Shown: positions 37,494 to 49,118, numbered from the stretch's first letter. The stretch is 64,000 nucleotides of DNA from Loxodes magnus (GCA_946699065.1 CAMPDV010000365.1:124001-188000); one strand, 5' to 3'. Numbers and translations are program-made. The notes: generated from the letters alone by a model not told the origin.

Positions 37494-39428
37494 ATGGAAA
37501 TATAAAAGAAAGATTTATAAAATAAAAAACCAAGTGAAATATCAAAAATAAATAAGTAATTATCTAAAAAGAAAGAAAATAAAGCTAAAGCCTAAGTTAA
37601 ATTATAGAAAGAAAGTTAAAATAAAAATACTTCAACCAATTAATAGAATAAAATAAATGCCACTACTGAGTTTAGTTAGTTTAATATATAAACTAACCAT
37701 TTAAGTTTAGTAGGGTTATAAAACTTGGGAAACACCTGCTATATTAACTCTTCTTTATAATGTCTCCTTCATACTTCTCCTCTAGTAAAATACTTCCTTA
37801 CAAATCAATGAAAATAAGATATAAATATTCACAATATTAATGGAACAAAAGGAATTCTCACCAAAGAGTTTGCTAATTTAGTCTAGCAAACATTCAATCT
37901 AAAATAGACTATTTATCATCCTATCAATTTCTATAAAAAGCTATTAAAAATCGCTTCTTAATTCACTGTTGAAGGTAAACATGATTCCCAGTAATTTTAA
38001 ACTTATTTACTCGATATTCTGCACGAAGATTTAAATAAAGCAACAATTAAAACTTTTGAAGAGAAAGAAGAGAGTGAAGGAAGGGCTGATGAAGTAGTTT
38101 CATAAGAAAGTTGAGAAAAATATCTTAAGAGGAATAATTCGAAGATAGTAGATCTAATGCATGGGTAATTAAAGTCATCTCTGAAATGTCAGTAATGCAA
38201 CTATAACTCAGTTACTTTTGATCCTTTTTAACTCTTTTGTCTCGAAATTCCTAATAAAGTTATGAAAAAGTTCCAAGTGATTTTCATACCTTAAAAGTTT
38301 GAAAATTAAATTCAGTAGTTAGAACTAGAAATGCAAGTAATTTCTAGAACCGATAAATTATCAGAAATAGTGGCTTAATGTTATGGAGTGGAAAAATAGA
38401 ACCTTTTACTTTTACAGGGAGATAGTGAAAATAATATTTAATATTTTGAAGATTTAGGAGAATATTTAACAGAAATAAGATCAAATAATATTTATGCATA
38501 CGAAGTAGAATCATATGAATAGAAAAAATATAGAACCTTCATAGAGTTTTAGCAAGAACTGAAACAGTATAGATTACAGTGTAAATAATACTATCGCAAG
38601 TAAGGAATGAGTGAAATAATTGATATAGACAAAGATATGTCTACAGAAGATTTTTAAAAGTGAATAAATTAAAAATACTTACAGCAATTTTAACTTCAAT
38701 AGATTGAATAAATTTAATAGGTAATGTAAATAAAAATAATCGAAGAATAAAACTCAATTATTGGAGTATTTAATAACTAAAAAAATAAAAATAGTCAAAG
38801 TGAGAAAGATGCTTAGTCTTCAGATAGTAAATAAGAATATATGCTAGATATGAACTTAGCATTATAGTACTTTATGCAAAGATGAAATTTTACAGTAAAA
38901 GTGATTTTTAATAAAAATGTATAGAACATAGAAAACATTTTTAGTAGGAGGAAATATCCATAACCAAAACAAAATATTTCTTTCATGGAAAAGAAAGAAA
39001 TAAATATATATGATTGTATAAGATATTTATAGATGTAAGAAGATTTAGGAAATGAGTTTTATTGCTAAAGATGTAAACAATATGTTAATTGTATAAAATA
39101 AGTCTAGATATTTAAGGTAGCTGAAATTTTAATAGTCTATTTAAAGAGATTCAAATTTAAAAATAGTTATATTGAAAAGAAGAAAAGGAATGTTGATTAT
39201 CCACTAGTTTTAGACTTGAAATAATATTTACCTGAGAACTATAAAGAATCAACGATATATGAACTATATGGAGTGAATATACATTCAGGAAATTCAAGAG
39301 AAGGACATTACTGAGCAAGTGTGAAAGTAGGCGAAGATTGGTTTAATATAAATGATTCTTGGATAGAAAAATGTAAGCAAATATAGAATGGAAATGCCTA
39401 TGCATTATATTATGAAAGAAGAAAATGA
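37494..39428 (+). CDS. Ubiquitin-specific protease (USP4), most divergent copy
   Basis: This C19 deubiquitinase has 644 codons plus TGA in one frame. The N-terminus is basic (MEIQKKDLQNKKPSEISKIN). The Cys box is LVGLQNLGNTCYINSSLQCL with Cys82 and the commoner Tyr after Cys. Then come GTKGILTKEFANLVQ, KHDSQQFQTYLLDILHEDLN, SQESWEKYLKRNNSKIVDLM (TGA encodes the Trp of the family's conserved Trp-Glu/Tyr-Leu motif), fingers Cys pairs (KCQQCNYNS, FYCQRCKQY), [12 protein letters not shown] and the His box REGHYWASVKVGEDWFNIND with His605. The Trp in GHYW is TGA. The gene ends ALYYERRK-stop. Unlike USP2, 3 and 5 it does not share the near-identical catalytic tract, so it is an older relative. Catalytic residues are complete. 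Confidence 0.9.
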
Positions 39429-39576
39429 ACAATTTGTTAAAAAACAATAACTTTAGTTAATAGAAAATTATATTGTAATTTAAATAATAATATTTAAATA
39501 AATAGATAAAAGAATAAAATATTTAACTCTAACAGAATAATAATTTATTAGCGTGATTCCTCACTTAATAGAATCA

Positions 39577-40226
39577 TCACTGTTTAGTTAGATATAATTG
39601 AATAATGTTTATCAAATTTTAATTGCTACTTCCAAAATTTTTGATAGCTTTCTATTTTTTAGATTAAGATTCTTTTTTTCTTCCTCTGCTAATAGTCCTG
39701 TCCTTGCTCTTTAAGAATTATCCGTTATTTATTTCCTCATTATTTTGTTTTTTGCTTCCATTATTAATTATTTAATTACATTCTTTAATATAATTTTCTG
39801 CTATAAATTTTATCTTCTCGATAGCAATACATTTGGATCAGCTTACTCAAAAGCTTTTTCCCCTATATTCTTTACATTTATTAAACTATTAATATTTTCT
39901 TACTAATTCCACACCGATTTATTCTTATTGGATTACTAAATGCTTATATAAGATAAACTGAATGATCTTCTCTCATTTTTGTTTGGCTTGCATACTTACC
40001 TCTAATGCTTCAGATTTGTTGTAATTTCCTTCTTAGTTGATTATTCTCTTGCTGTATTTTTTCTGCAGTTTACAGTAAGTTCCTAATTTATCATTTAATT
40101 ATATTATTTAAATTTATAGAATTTGATTCTCCGAAAGCAGTTATTAAATCTCCTTTTGCTTTTTCAAATTTACGGCTATTAAATTTTTTCCTATAGAAAG
40201 GTATAATCAACTTTTTATTATAAATA
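39577..40226 (-). CDS. Coiled-coil protein, 5' end lost at a family B repeat
   Basis: Reading leftward from about 40226 the frame gives NLIAVNLKKQKEIQQLLSEN, a regular Leu/Ile heptad coiled coil, then YSKRIINQEGNYNKSEALEV, KWEKIIQFILYKHLVIQQEQ and a basic Ser/Lys tail ending before two consecutive TGA codons (39574-39579). The sequence is unbroken for about 215 codons and has a natural protein composition. No ATG fits at its start: the family B element that begins ATGGATCTCG at 40232 abuts the coding sequence, so the 5' end was probably removed or displaced by that insertion. It lies tail to tail with USP4. Function unknown; it may belong with the Gag-like coiled-coil proteins, but no zinc knuckle is present. 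Confidence 0.5.
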
Positions 40227-40231
40227 AAAAT

Positions 40232-40621
40232 ATGGATCTCGACAGTGGTGGGGAGAACTAGTTCGTAATTGGTACATTGTATACAGTATTGCGAGTAGTC
40301 TCGGCACTTGATACCACTATGGCGAAGAGAGGACCAACTTGGAAGAGCCTAACTTGTCGAGAGTTCTCGCCAGCATTATGAACGTTTGATTTATCTGCCA
40401 GCTATTAATTTATTTACTAATTCTTTTTTGGATCTTATTCAAGAAGACTGGAGCATTTAATTCAAGAATTAAAAATAATTTTCATTAAATAGATTCCTCA
40501 TTTGGAGTAGTTAATATAAATAATTGGAAGGCTAGAATGATAACAAGAAGTATGAGAACACTTTTTTAATATTAATATTGAAAGAACCGCACGCCAACGA
40601 GATGCTAATCTCTCTATAATC
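40232..40621 (-). mobile_element. Short repeat, family B
   Basis: The copy begins ATGGATCTCGACAGTGG and ends with the shared terminus in reverse (GAACCGCACGCCAACGAGAT, CTCTCTATAAT). The body matches the copies at 30.4, 41.4, 45.7 and 58.4 kb, including CAAGAAGACTGGAGCATTTA. It interrupts the coiled-coil gene on its left. Confidence 0.8.
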
Positions 40622-41172
40622 TTATTCCTTTATTACTCATTTACAGAAAAAAGTAATCATAATAAAAAACGAAGATGGATAAATATAGTTTTTTAAAATT
40701 TTTAGAAAATAGAGAAAATAAATTAATATGCTAGCCTCATAACATAAAATAGTTTAAAATATCTAATTAAAAATTTAGATTGAAAAAGTGAAAAAATAAT
40801 TATTTAATCATCCTTTTTGTTTTCTTTAAGAAAATTTAGTTTAGTCTTACTTTCTTTAATTTTTTAATTAGAACTCATAAAAAATATTTTTTTATAAATT
40901 AAGCAAGATATTTTAAGGTGATCTAGTAAAGATAAATTTGTTCAGGCGATAAAAATATATCTAAAAGTTGTTTATATATATATTTAATAAAAGGCTGTAG
41001 TTTTTTTAAAGTTTAAGAATGTTAAAATTAGTATAATAATTAAAAATAAAAAAGTAAAATATTAGTATATTCAACTATTTAATGTGAAACAAACTTATGA
41101 TAACTAAATTTCGGTAATTATATTTTGAGTGCTCTTTTAAAATTTAGATTGGTTTGATTTTATATTAATAAA

Positions 41173-41350
41173 GGATGATGTAAACAATGCAGAGAGAACT
41201 TTAGGTAATTTAGTGTAGTATTTATTGTATTGAGGGTGATCTCGCACTAAAAGCCGTCATGGATAAGGATGGATAAACTTGGAAGAAAGGAATTTAACTT
41301 GACCGAGAGTTTTCGCTAGCGGTACAAAGATTTGACTGAGGAACCACTCA
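41173..41350 (-). mobile_element. Family B partial copy (ATGGAT half only)
   Basis: GGTAATTTAGTGTAGTATTT, then GATCTCGCACTAAAAGCC and GAGAGTTTTCGCTAGCGGTA align with the outer half of the complete family B copy that follows 90 bp later. The hairpin-side half is missing. It may result from an aborted or nested insertion. Confidence 0.6.
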
Positions 41351-41441
41351 ATTTTTTAAACTTTTTATTTTTATTTGAAGGCTACTTGAGGATATTGCGT
41401 AATTTACAACAATCTTCGAGAATATATTATTAATATAAAAT

Positions 41442-41833
41442 ATGGATGTCGGCCGAGGTCGGGAGATTTAGTAGATAATCTGGTGCAGTGTATACTTCTT
41501 CGTGAATTATCTCGCACTTGATGTAACCACGGAAATGGCAAGCAACCTTGTAAGAGACAAGTCTAACTTTCCCAAGGGTTCTCGCTAGCAGTTTGAACGT
41601 TTGACTGAAGGGTCAGTTCATAACTCAATTACTAATTCTTTTTTGGATCAAGATGAATGAAGCATTTAGTTCAAGAATAAAGATAATTTTTAATAAGTAG
41701 ATTCTTCATTTGGAGAAATTATGTGATTCATTGGATGGCTAGAATGACAACAAGAAGTACGAGAACATTTTTTAAATATTATCTTTGAAATCTAAAGAGC
41801 TGCACACCAACGAGGCGCTACGATCTCTTTAAT
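41442..41833 (-). mobile_element. Short repeat, family B
   Basis: A complete copy from ATGGATGTCGGCCGAGG to the reversed shared terminus AAAGAGCTGCACACCAACGA, GGCGCTACGATCTCTTTAAT. It is in the same orientation as the two B segments just upstream. Confidence 0.8.
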
Positions 41834-42184
41834 CATATTTATTTATTATTTAATTAAAAAAAATTGCCATTTTAAAAACTGATTTTCACATTTGGTAGCT
41901 AGATCCAAATATCATAATTTATGAGAACACTTTTATTAACGTTTACATCCAATCGTGACAAACCTTTGAATGATGACATCACTTTGATTAATTAATTTAT
42001 AAATAAATAATTAAAAATGCAATAATTCATCTTTTTTGATATTTATATCTAATTCATTTTCTTCCATTTTTTTATTTAACTATTTTCCATCAACATTTTT
42101 ACTAGTTAAATATTATAAAACTAGGAGAATGGAATATTGAACAATTATACCAAATAATTATTTCGAATTTCATTTTTTCAACTT
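41834..42184. other. AT-rich spacer
   Basis: AT-rich sequence between a family B repeat and the 3' end of USP5; nothing recognised. Confidence 0.6.
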
Positions 42185-44466
42185 TCAATTAGTTTAAACT
42201 AATTTTTTCTTAAATTATATTTAAATTTTTTTTAATATTTCAGTAAATAAATTAAATAAGCAGAGTTATAAAATAAATTTTTCAGCTTTAGAAGAAATAG
42301 ATTTAATCGATGCTAGAACACTTTAATAAGTTTCAAAGGCATCTTTTAAAAGTTTTTTCTTAGTTAGTTATCTAGCTAACTACTTTATGAACTTTAGTTT
42401 AAAATATTTTAGATATAAAAATGCTAATATCGCATTTTAGTACTTTTGCTTCAATCTATATATTATATTATTAATGCAATAAAAAAGCTGTTAATTGATA
42501 AAATTTGTCTTTTAAATGTCAATTCTTTCATAGTAAAGTGCGTATGCATTTTTGCTTTAAAATTACTAGCATTTTTAAGCTATTGAATCATCAAACTTAT
42601 ATCAATCCTCTTTAACTTTTGCATAAGCTCGATAATGCCCTCCTCTTGAACTTTCTGAATGAACATTCACTGCGTATAAGTTATAATATATAGGTTTTTC
42701 ATTTTTCTTGAGTAAAAAGTCATTTAAATCTATTTTCAATGGATATTATACATCTATTTTATTCTTTTAGATTTCTTATCCTACTTACTTAAATCTCTTC
42801 AAGTAAACTATTAATATTTATGGTATTTTGTAAAGGCTTACTTATTTACTTCCATTCACATACATTTTACAATTCTTACAATAAAACTTATTTTCTCCCT
42901 CTAAGTATTCTGTTTTCTGGAAAAATGAGAAGCAATCTTATAGTGTAACCTATGAACTTAATTGTGAAAAATTCTATAGTTAAACATTTTACGTTTCTCT
43001 AAAATTAAAAATATCTTTGTTACTATCAAAAGAATCACATAAAATGATTCTTATCTTGAAGCTTCTAGATTCTTATTAAATTTCTTTTATTTTTTTATTT
43101 TCATCTTCGATTTCCACTATTTTACTGTTTTCCTCTTCTTAAAATTCTCAGAATCTAACATTTTCTTATTGGATATATTTATTTTTTTTCTCCGTTTGAT
43201 TTTTATTTCCTTTCTAATCTCTTTAGTTTAAGCTTAAAATTATAGAATTTTCAGATTAATCAGTAACTATAGATATTTAAAAAGGATAGTATTTTTTCTT
43301 TTAGTTTTTTATTTAATTTCTAAAATATCGAGATTGGATATCTTCCTTCAATTATTTTATTGTCATTTTTAAATTTAAATCTATTATTTAAGGTTCTTAT
43401 TTTTATTTTCCCTACATTCTATCAAATTCATTTGATTTTAATTAAAATTAAAATTCTAGAAATGTTCTATAGCTGTCTTTACTAAGAGGTGGTATTTCAT
43501 AAGCATATATTTTATTTTGATTTATATCATATTATTCTTGATTTCTTGCTTTTATAGAATGTTCTTATAACTTTCTGCTTCTTAAAATTAGAATTTAATT
43601 TTCTTTCTTTTTGCTTCTAAATTATTACTCTAATAGCTCTTGGAGAATTTTATCACTCTCTATCTAACATATTTATCCTTTTTAAATTGAATTTTCAAAC
43701 TTTCAAGGAATAAATGCTATTTCATAATTTTATTTTTACTTTTTAGGTATTTCTACACAAAATAGTTAAAAAGGATCGAATATTACTGATTCTTTCTTGC
43801 ATTCCTCACATTTCAAACTTGATTTTATTTGTCCGTGCATTAACTCTACTATTTTTGAATCGTTTCTCTTTAAATATCTGTCTCAACATTCTTAAGCAAC
43901 TTTATCATCAGGCCTTCCTTCACTTGGCTATCCTTCTATATAAGGTTTTTCTGTTATTTTGTTAAGATCTTCATGTAAAGCATCGAGTAGGAAGTTAATA
44001 AATTGCTGAGAGTCATGCTAATTTCCTAAAGTGAATTAAGGAGCAAAATCTAAGAGTTTATATCGGAAATTAGAGGGATTGAAAATGCCTTTCTTTTTAT
44101 TAATAGTACGTCTGATTATTTTAGCGAACTCTTAAGTCAAAACTCCTCCAGTTCCAAATTTATTTTTAGTGTTTAAATCATTTTCTCATTGAATTGATAG
44201 AAAGTATTCAACAAGAGGAGTTGTATGTAAGAGGCATTACAAGCCAGAATTCATCCAACAAGTATTTCCTAAATTCTAAATTCCTAAAATAAAATAAAAA
44301 ATTTACCTATTATGCTTAAAGAATTTTTTTCTGGGCTGGATAAACTAAATGAGCCTTATCTTCAGGGTTACCCTCCTCGTCTTTCTTTTTTATTCTATTT
44401 TGAACCAAGTAAAGGAGAATTCTCGCTACTAGATTTATAAACTTATGTTGTAGGGCAGCAACCCAT
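42185..44466 (-). CDS. Ubiquitin-specific protease (USP5), 23-nt intron, lipidation-type N-terminus, C-terminal extension
   Basis: This C19 deubiquitinase has 752 codons plus TGA after removal of a 23-nt intron (44284-44306). The N-terminus [17 protein letters not shown] fits myristoylation at Gly2 and palmitoylation at Cys3/Cys4, so membrane anchoring is likely. The Cys box [18 protein letters not shown] has Cys62. Then come [54 protein letters not shown] (Trp from TGA where USP2/USP3 have Arg from CGA), Cys pairs ([18 protein letters not shown]), [12 protein letters not shown] and [20 protein letters not shown] with His603. Where the other USPs stop (YYERI) the frame stays open for another 106 codons to TGA at 42187, which may be a real extension or stop loss. 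The catalytic tract is nearly identical to USP2 and USP3. Confidence 0.85.
44284..44306 (-). other. Probable 23-nt spliceosomal intron in USP5
   Basis: On the minus strand the segment starts GTAAAT, is T-rich and ends TTTTAG. Splicing gives LSIIGIQNLGNTCW, matching FNIIGLENQGNTCW of USP1 and LSLVGLQNLGNTCY of USP4, and makes the coding length a multiple of three. Unspliced, the upstream exon is out of frame with the Cys box. Confidence 0.7.
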
Positions 44467-44820
44467 TAATAGCTTTAATATATATTAAATTTAAATGATA
44501 AGCTTTCAAACTTTAAATTAAAGAAATTATACAATCATAGCAAAAAAGAGATTAATATATTAAGGATTATATTAATTTTTATTCTTTTGTTTAAAATCTT
44601 TTTTACTTAGAGTGTTAAAAAGCTATTTATAAATGATTAACTTCAAATTTGTCTATCTTTTAGATAAAATGTTTGTATTAGTAAAACATGGAGGATTTAT
44701 AGCATTATTGGAGATTTAAATTTGAAAAGTTGTCTAACTATTTTTTTTATTCATTAAGGCAAGTTTTACTTTCATCAATTGTAACGAGATTTTTTTCTTA
44801 GAAATTGAAATAAATAAATA
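44467..44820. other. AT-rich spacer
   Basis: AT-rich 5' flank of USP5; no motif recognised. Confidence 0.6.
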
Positions 44821-45036
44821 AGATTAGAGAGCGCTTAGCATCTCAAAGGCGCGCAGCTTTATAATAAAGATTTTTAAAGTCCAAAAAATAATTTTCTGAA
44901 GTCTTCCACAGTGGTAGCATCCTTTGTGAGTTTCATCTACCAAGATTCTTGTTCGGTGCTTCGTCCATGGGTACTTCCTGGTACCAGATCTTAAGTCAAT
45001 GTCAGTTGAAGAATTGTTCCTCCCTATTTATTTATA
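44821..45036 (+). mobile_element. Short repeat, family A, internally deleted
   Basis: Left terminus AGATTAGAGAGCGCTTAGCA and GGCGCGCAGCTTTATAATAA, right end GAATTGTTCCTCCCTATTTA. About 100 bp of the body present in other copies is missing between GCATCCTTTGTGAG and CTACCAAGATTCTTG. Confidence 0.75.
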
Positions 45037-45316
45037 TAATAATGGTTAGGACTAACCTTGAATTTCTCAGAAGCTAGGTCTTATCTGTATTTTTCTCGAC
45101 TACTTTTTAATAGATGTAATAGATGCTTTCTATCGAATAGTTTATCCAAATATTAAACACCATAAGTATTGAATATATACTTCATAATGAAAAACTTCAT
45201 CTAGCATCCAGGTAATCGACCAGTTGAAATTCCTTCTAAATCCTGAAACCTATTAGAGACATCTCTTTTATTTAGTGATATAATAAACAGAAAAAATCCT
45301 TTATAAAAAGTATGAT

Positions 45317-45525
45317 ATTAGAGAGCTCGTAGCACTATTATAATGCGCAGCTCTTTTTCTACTTAATACTGATAATAATAAATACAACTTGAAATCTTCA
45401 GGTCAATTGCAGGTTGCATCGTGGGGAAAAACCAAAATAGAGGGAGACAAAAATCTCGTATGGATATTTCCTTTTCCCGACCTCTGATGAAGATGCTCCT
45501 TTCCTCTTCACCTTAAGATTAAGTA
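45317..45525 (+). mobile_element. Short repeat, family C
   Basis: The left terminus ATTAGAGAGCTCGTAGCAC, AATGCGCAGCTCTTTTTC is followed by a body with GCAGGTTGCATCGTGG and CCCGACCTCTGATGAAGATG, shared with the copy at 19.2 kb and the related segment at 50.5 kb. The right boundary is approximate. Confidence 0.6.
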
Positions 45526-45678
45526 AGTTTTCCAAATTAAATTAATATAATAAAGTATTTTTATATTTAATTTATTATACAAATATACTACTTTTAATTT
45601 TAACTTCTGGTTCCTTTTTCCTTTCTTGATTGCAAATTTTCTATAACTTTTAGATATAATTTTAACATTTTTAGTAAA

Positions 45679-46070
45679 TTACACGTAGTACCTCGTTGAT
45701 GCGTAGCTCTTTCAATATTTATATTAAGATCAAAAAAAGTGTTCTCTTACTTCTTGTTTCATTCTAACCGTCCAATGAGTCATGTTACTTCTCCAAATGG
45801 GGAATCTATTTAATAAAAATTATTCTTACTTCTTGAACTAAATACTCCAGTCTTCTTGAATAAGATTCTAATAAGAATTAGTAAATAAGTTATTATCTTG
45901 CTGACCAATCAAACGTTCTTACTGTTTGTGAAAACTCTCGACAAGTTAGATTTGTCTCTTCCATTGTTTTTTCTCTCCTACTCGTAGTTGTATCTGATGC
46001 GAAATTAATCACAAAGAATTATACACTGCACTAATTACCTATAGTCCTCCTAATTGCTGCCAACATCCAT
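45679..46070 (+). mobile_element. Short repeat, family B
   Basis: Left terminus ACACGTAGTACCTCGTTGAT, GCGTAGCTCTTTCAATATTT; body alignable with the 30.4 kb copy over its full length; right end CTGCCAACATCCAT. Confidence 0.8.
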
Positions 46071-47950
46071 ATTTTTATATTTCTATATTATGCTTTTTTT
46101 TATCTTATCCTTTTTATATTTTACGAAATTTTAATTTTGATTCAGATGTTTTTCAATATTTAACCTAATTCAAATTTAATAAAATTCCTAGTAAGTTAAA
46201 ATTTAAATCTTTTTTATAAAAGAGAAGACTAACAAAAAAAGTATCTTAATTTGCTTTATTAGAGCACTTAGAAATAAATACTTATTAGAAGGGATTTTTT
46301 ATTCTATCGGATACTAGTAAATGACATGTCTATAAGATAGATATATTAATTTTAAATTGATTCCTTTCTTGGGAACAATTACAATTTGTACAACAATCCT
46401 TAAGGATATAATGGTCATATAAGTGCATCATTGGGATTATAGTGGTAAAAAATAAATGGGGTCTCATTTGCTGCTTAGAAGCTTAAGAGGAATATAATTT
46501 GGTTTAAATTAAACCTAAGACTAATAGCGTGCTGTTCGTTTACTTGGTGGTAGAATTACAGATTACTAGCCTTTAAGTTTAATTAATACTGAGTTCGATT
46601 CTCCTCTTTGGTGCAATTACAATTTTTACACCAATTCCTTAAAGATTTAATGGTCATAATGGTCATTTTCTTTTATTTCCTTATTTTCTACTCATGCTAG
46701 CATAGATTTTTCATTTATTATAATCTTAATTGAAATGCTTTGATAAACTGTTTTTTTTCTCAAACTCAACTTGAGTACAAATTTAAGTGAAGTTCGCAAA
46801 CTGTATTTTGAAATCAAAAAAATGCAACTTAAGGATTAAATATTGAATTGCTAATTAAAAATTACAGGAAGGAAATTTCTTGACTAGACATTTGTATGGA
46901 AAAACTAGAATTAAAGTAAAGGAGTAACCTTAACCTTAAATTACTCTAATTAGTCCTATAAAAAATGAAAATTAAATCAAACTTACATTAAAGAAAGTAA
47001 ATTAAGAGGTGCTGATACTGCAAGAAAATGAAGATTTTAAAATGAAATAAAGAATTGAAGGAAAGAAGTAAATTGATTTTCTATGTAGAATTCATTTTAA
47101 GATTGGTGGAAAATTTTGTAGAAGAAAGGAAATTAAAGCGTTGAATTGATTTAAGTAGTGATAGAGCAAACGAAAGACATAAGAAAATTATACTATCTAA
47201 ATAACTGGATTTAAGTCTGATAATATATAAGATGAGTAAGATAAAAAACAAATAGATGTCTTCAAGTGATAACTGCAAAAACGAATATTTCAAAGAAAAG
47301 GAAAAATACTGAAATTTAGACTCAACTTTAAAATGGTTAACCTATTTATGTGTAAAATCACTCTAATCAATCATTATTGATATACTTTCTTCACTATCAA
47401 GTTTAATTATCACTTTTTGAGATAACATAATTAAGTATCTTGTAAATAAGAAGAGAAAGAATAAAAAATTTAATATCAATCATAGATTTTATTTTAGGAT
47501 TTATAAATGAGAAGTGTCATAAAAATATCTTTAGAGAATCAAAAAAAATCATAAGAAATTAGATATTTTTTGCTTTAAGCATAAAAAGGAAATTAGAACT
47601 TTTTAATATTTTTAAAAGAATTTTATAATAGAATTCGAAAAAGACGAAGTTAGAGCTAATTTAAAAAAAAAATGAAGTAGATAAAAGAAATGAATTTAGT
47701 GTAGTTATTGAAGTACTTTTAAGTAAAACTTTAGAAAAACCAATTTAAATCTTAGAAATAAATTGACCGGATTAAAGAGACAAATATTATTTTAAAAGCA
47801 GAAATATTTCGAAATATAAAATAATAATAAAAAGGAAAAAAGTTTATAAGTTTAAATAAAATTTATGAATTAATATTAAATTGCTAAAATATATTATATT
47901 AAAATACCTCATCCAAAAATAAAGGAAAATGTTCATTAATGATAAATAAA
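46071..47950. other. AT-rich spacer with a duplicated tRNA-like 3' motif
   Basis: Two related stretches, about 46358-46420 and 46590-46655, share a ...TTGG..CAATTACAATTT..TACA.CAA..CCTTAA.GAT.TAATGGTCAT pattern. The second follows GGTGGTAGAATTACAG and GAGTTCGATTCTC, which look like D-loop and T-loop sequence, and can pair TTGGTG with CACCAA. A complete cloverleaf does not fold by eye, so this may be a tRNA-derived repeat. The remainder to 47.95 kb is AT-rich and carries no recognised gene. Confidence 0.35.
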
Positions 47951-48267
47951 TTAGACTATAGAGGGTGTAGCACTTCGTTGGTGTGTACATCTTTAAATTA
48001 AGTTTTTTAAGTTGTAAACATTTCTTATTGGAGGTTACCCCAGTGTTATCACTCCCTTGGAAATCCTGTCTTCTAGAGGGAAAAAGTTGGAGTGATGTCT
48101 CAAGAAGCCTAATCGTTTGGCACCTTTCTTCTAGTATTACTTGATTATTCCAGTTATTTTCTTCTTGGTTCCTGCCAAGATTATCGCTCATTTCGTCACT
48201 TTTGAGATACTTCCTGGCACCGGAGTTAAAGTTAATCTCAGCTAGAGAATTGTTCCTCCCTATTTAA
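47951..48267 (+). mobile_element. Short repeat, family A
   Basis: Left terminus ATAGAGGGTGTAGCACTTCG with GTGTGTACATCTTTAAATTA, right end GAATTGTTCCTCCCTATTTA. The body is closest to the copy at 24.2 kb (AGTTGGAGTGATGTCTC; GACCTAATCGT/GCCTAATCGTTTGG). Confidence 0.75.
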
Positions 48268-48818
48268 ATTATAATAGATTAAATGTATAAAAAAATATAA
48301 AATAGTTGGTATAAGTAATTTTCCATAAACTTAGGTAGATATTTAAGCTAAAATAAATAACATTTGCAAAAATAAAAATTTTTAGAATGAACAAAACAGA
48401 AAAAACCTCCTAACGATTCTAATTAAAGAAAAAGTATAATATTTTTTTCAAACTCAACAAGTAAAAAATGTGCATAAATTTAGTAAACGTGAAAATAAAT
48501 AAAAATATACAAGAGATAGAAAATATATTATATAATATAAAAATTAATAGCTGTTATAATTATATAAATATAACCATAAAAGGGTATTATATTAATAAGT
48601 TGTAGAATAAAATAGCAAATTGTAAGATAAATTTTAAAGTATTTAAAGAAATGTAATATTAATAGTTAATTTAAAATAATCAATTAATTTGGAAGAAATA
48701 AAAGAAATTATATAAAAATGTTGTTTAAAAAGAGTTAGTTAAGGAAATAAAAAGAATATTTTAAAAATAAAAATTACATTAACTATAATAAAAAATATAA
48801 TGTAGTTGATTTTAAAAA

Positions 48819-49118
48819 GGGAGGAGAAATCATTCCACTGTGTTTGATAGAAATTCTGGTACCAGAGTACCCCATGTGAAGACCTGAACAAGAATCTTGG
48901 CAGAAACCAAGGATATCAAGACCGAGGCATCAAGTAAAAATATGTTGAAAGATGTCTGAGATTAAGGTCTCTATAGGGAAGCCCTCCGACACTGGTCTTA
49001 TAGGAGACAAGAATTTCCAAGGGAATGCTAGCACTGTGTCAGAAAAGAATTTTTTCAAATTTAAAAATCTTTATTAAAGAGCTGCACGCTATCGTAGTGC
49101 TACACTCTCTATAATCTT
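48819..49118 (-). mobile_element. Short repeat, family A, reversed
   Basis: The only reversed family A copy: it begins GGGAGGAGAAATCATTCC and ends AAAGAGCTGCACGCTATCGT, AGTGCTACACTCTCTATAAT. Together with the forward copy at 47.95 kb it forms an inverted pair about 0.5 kb apart. Confidence 0.75.

Noticed and set aside
46533-46610. tRNA gene
   Set aside because: T-loop-like and D-loop-like sequences are present, but the acceptor, D and anticodon stems do not pair.
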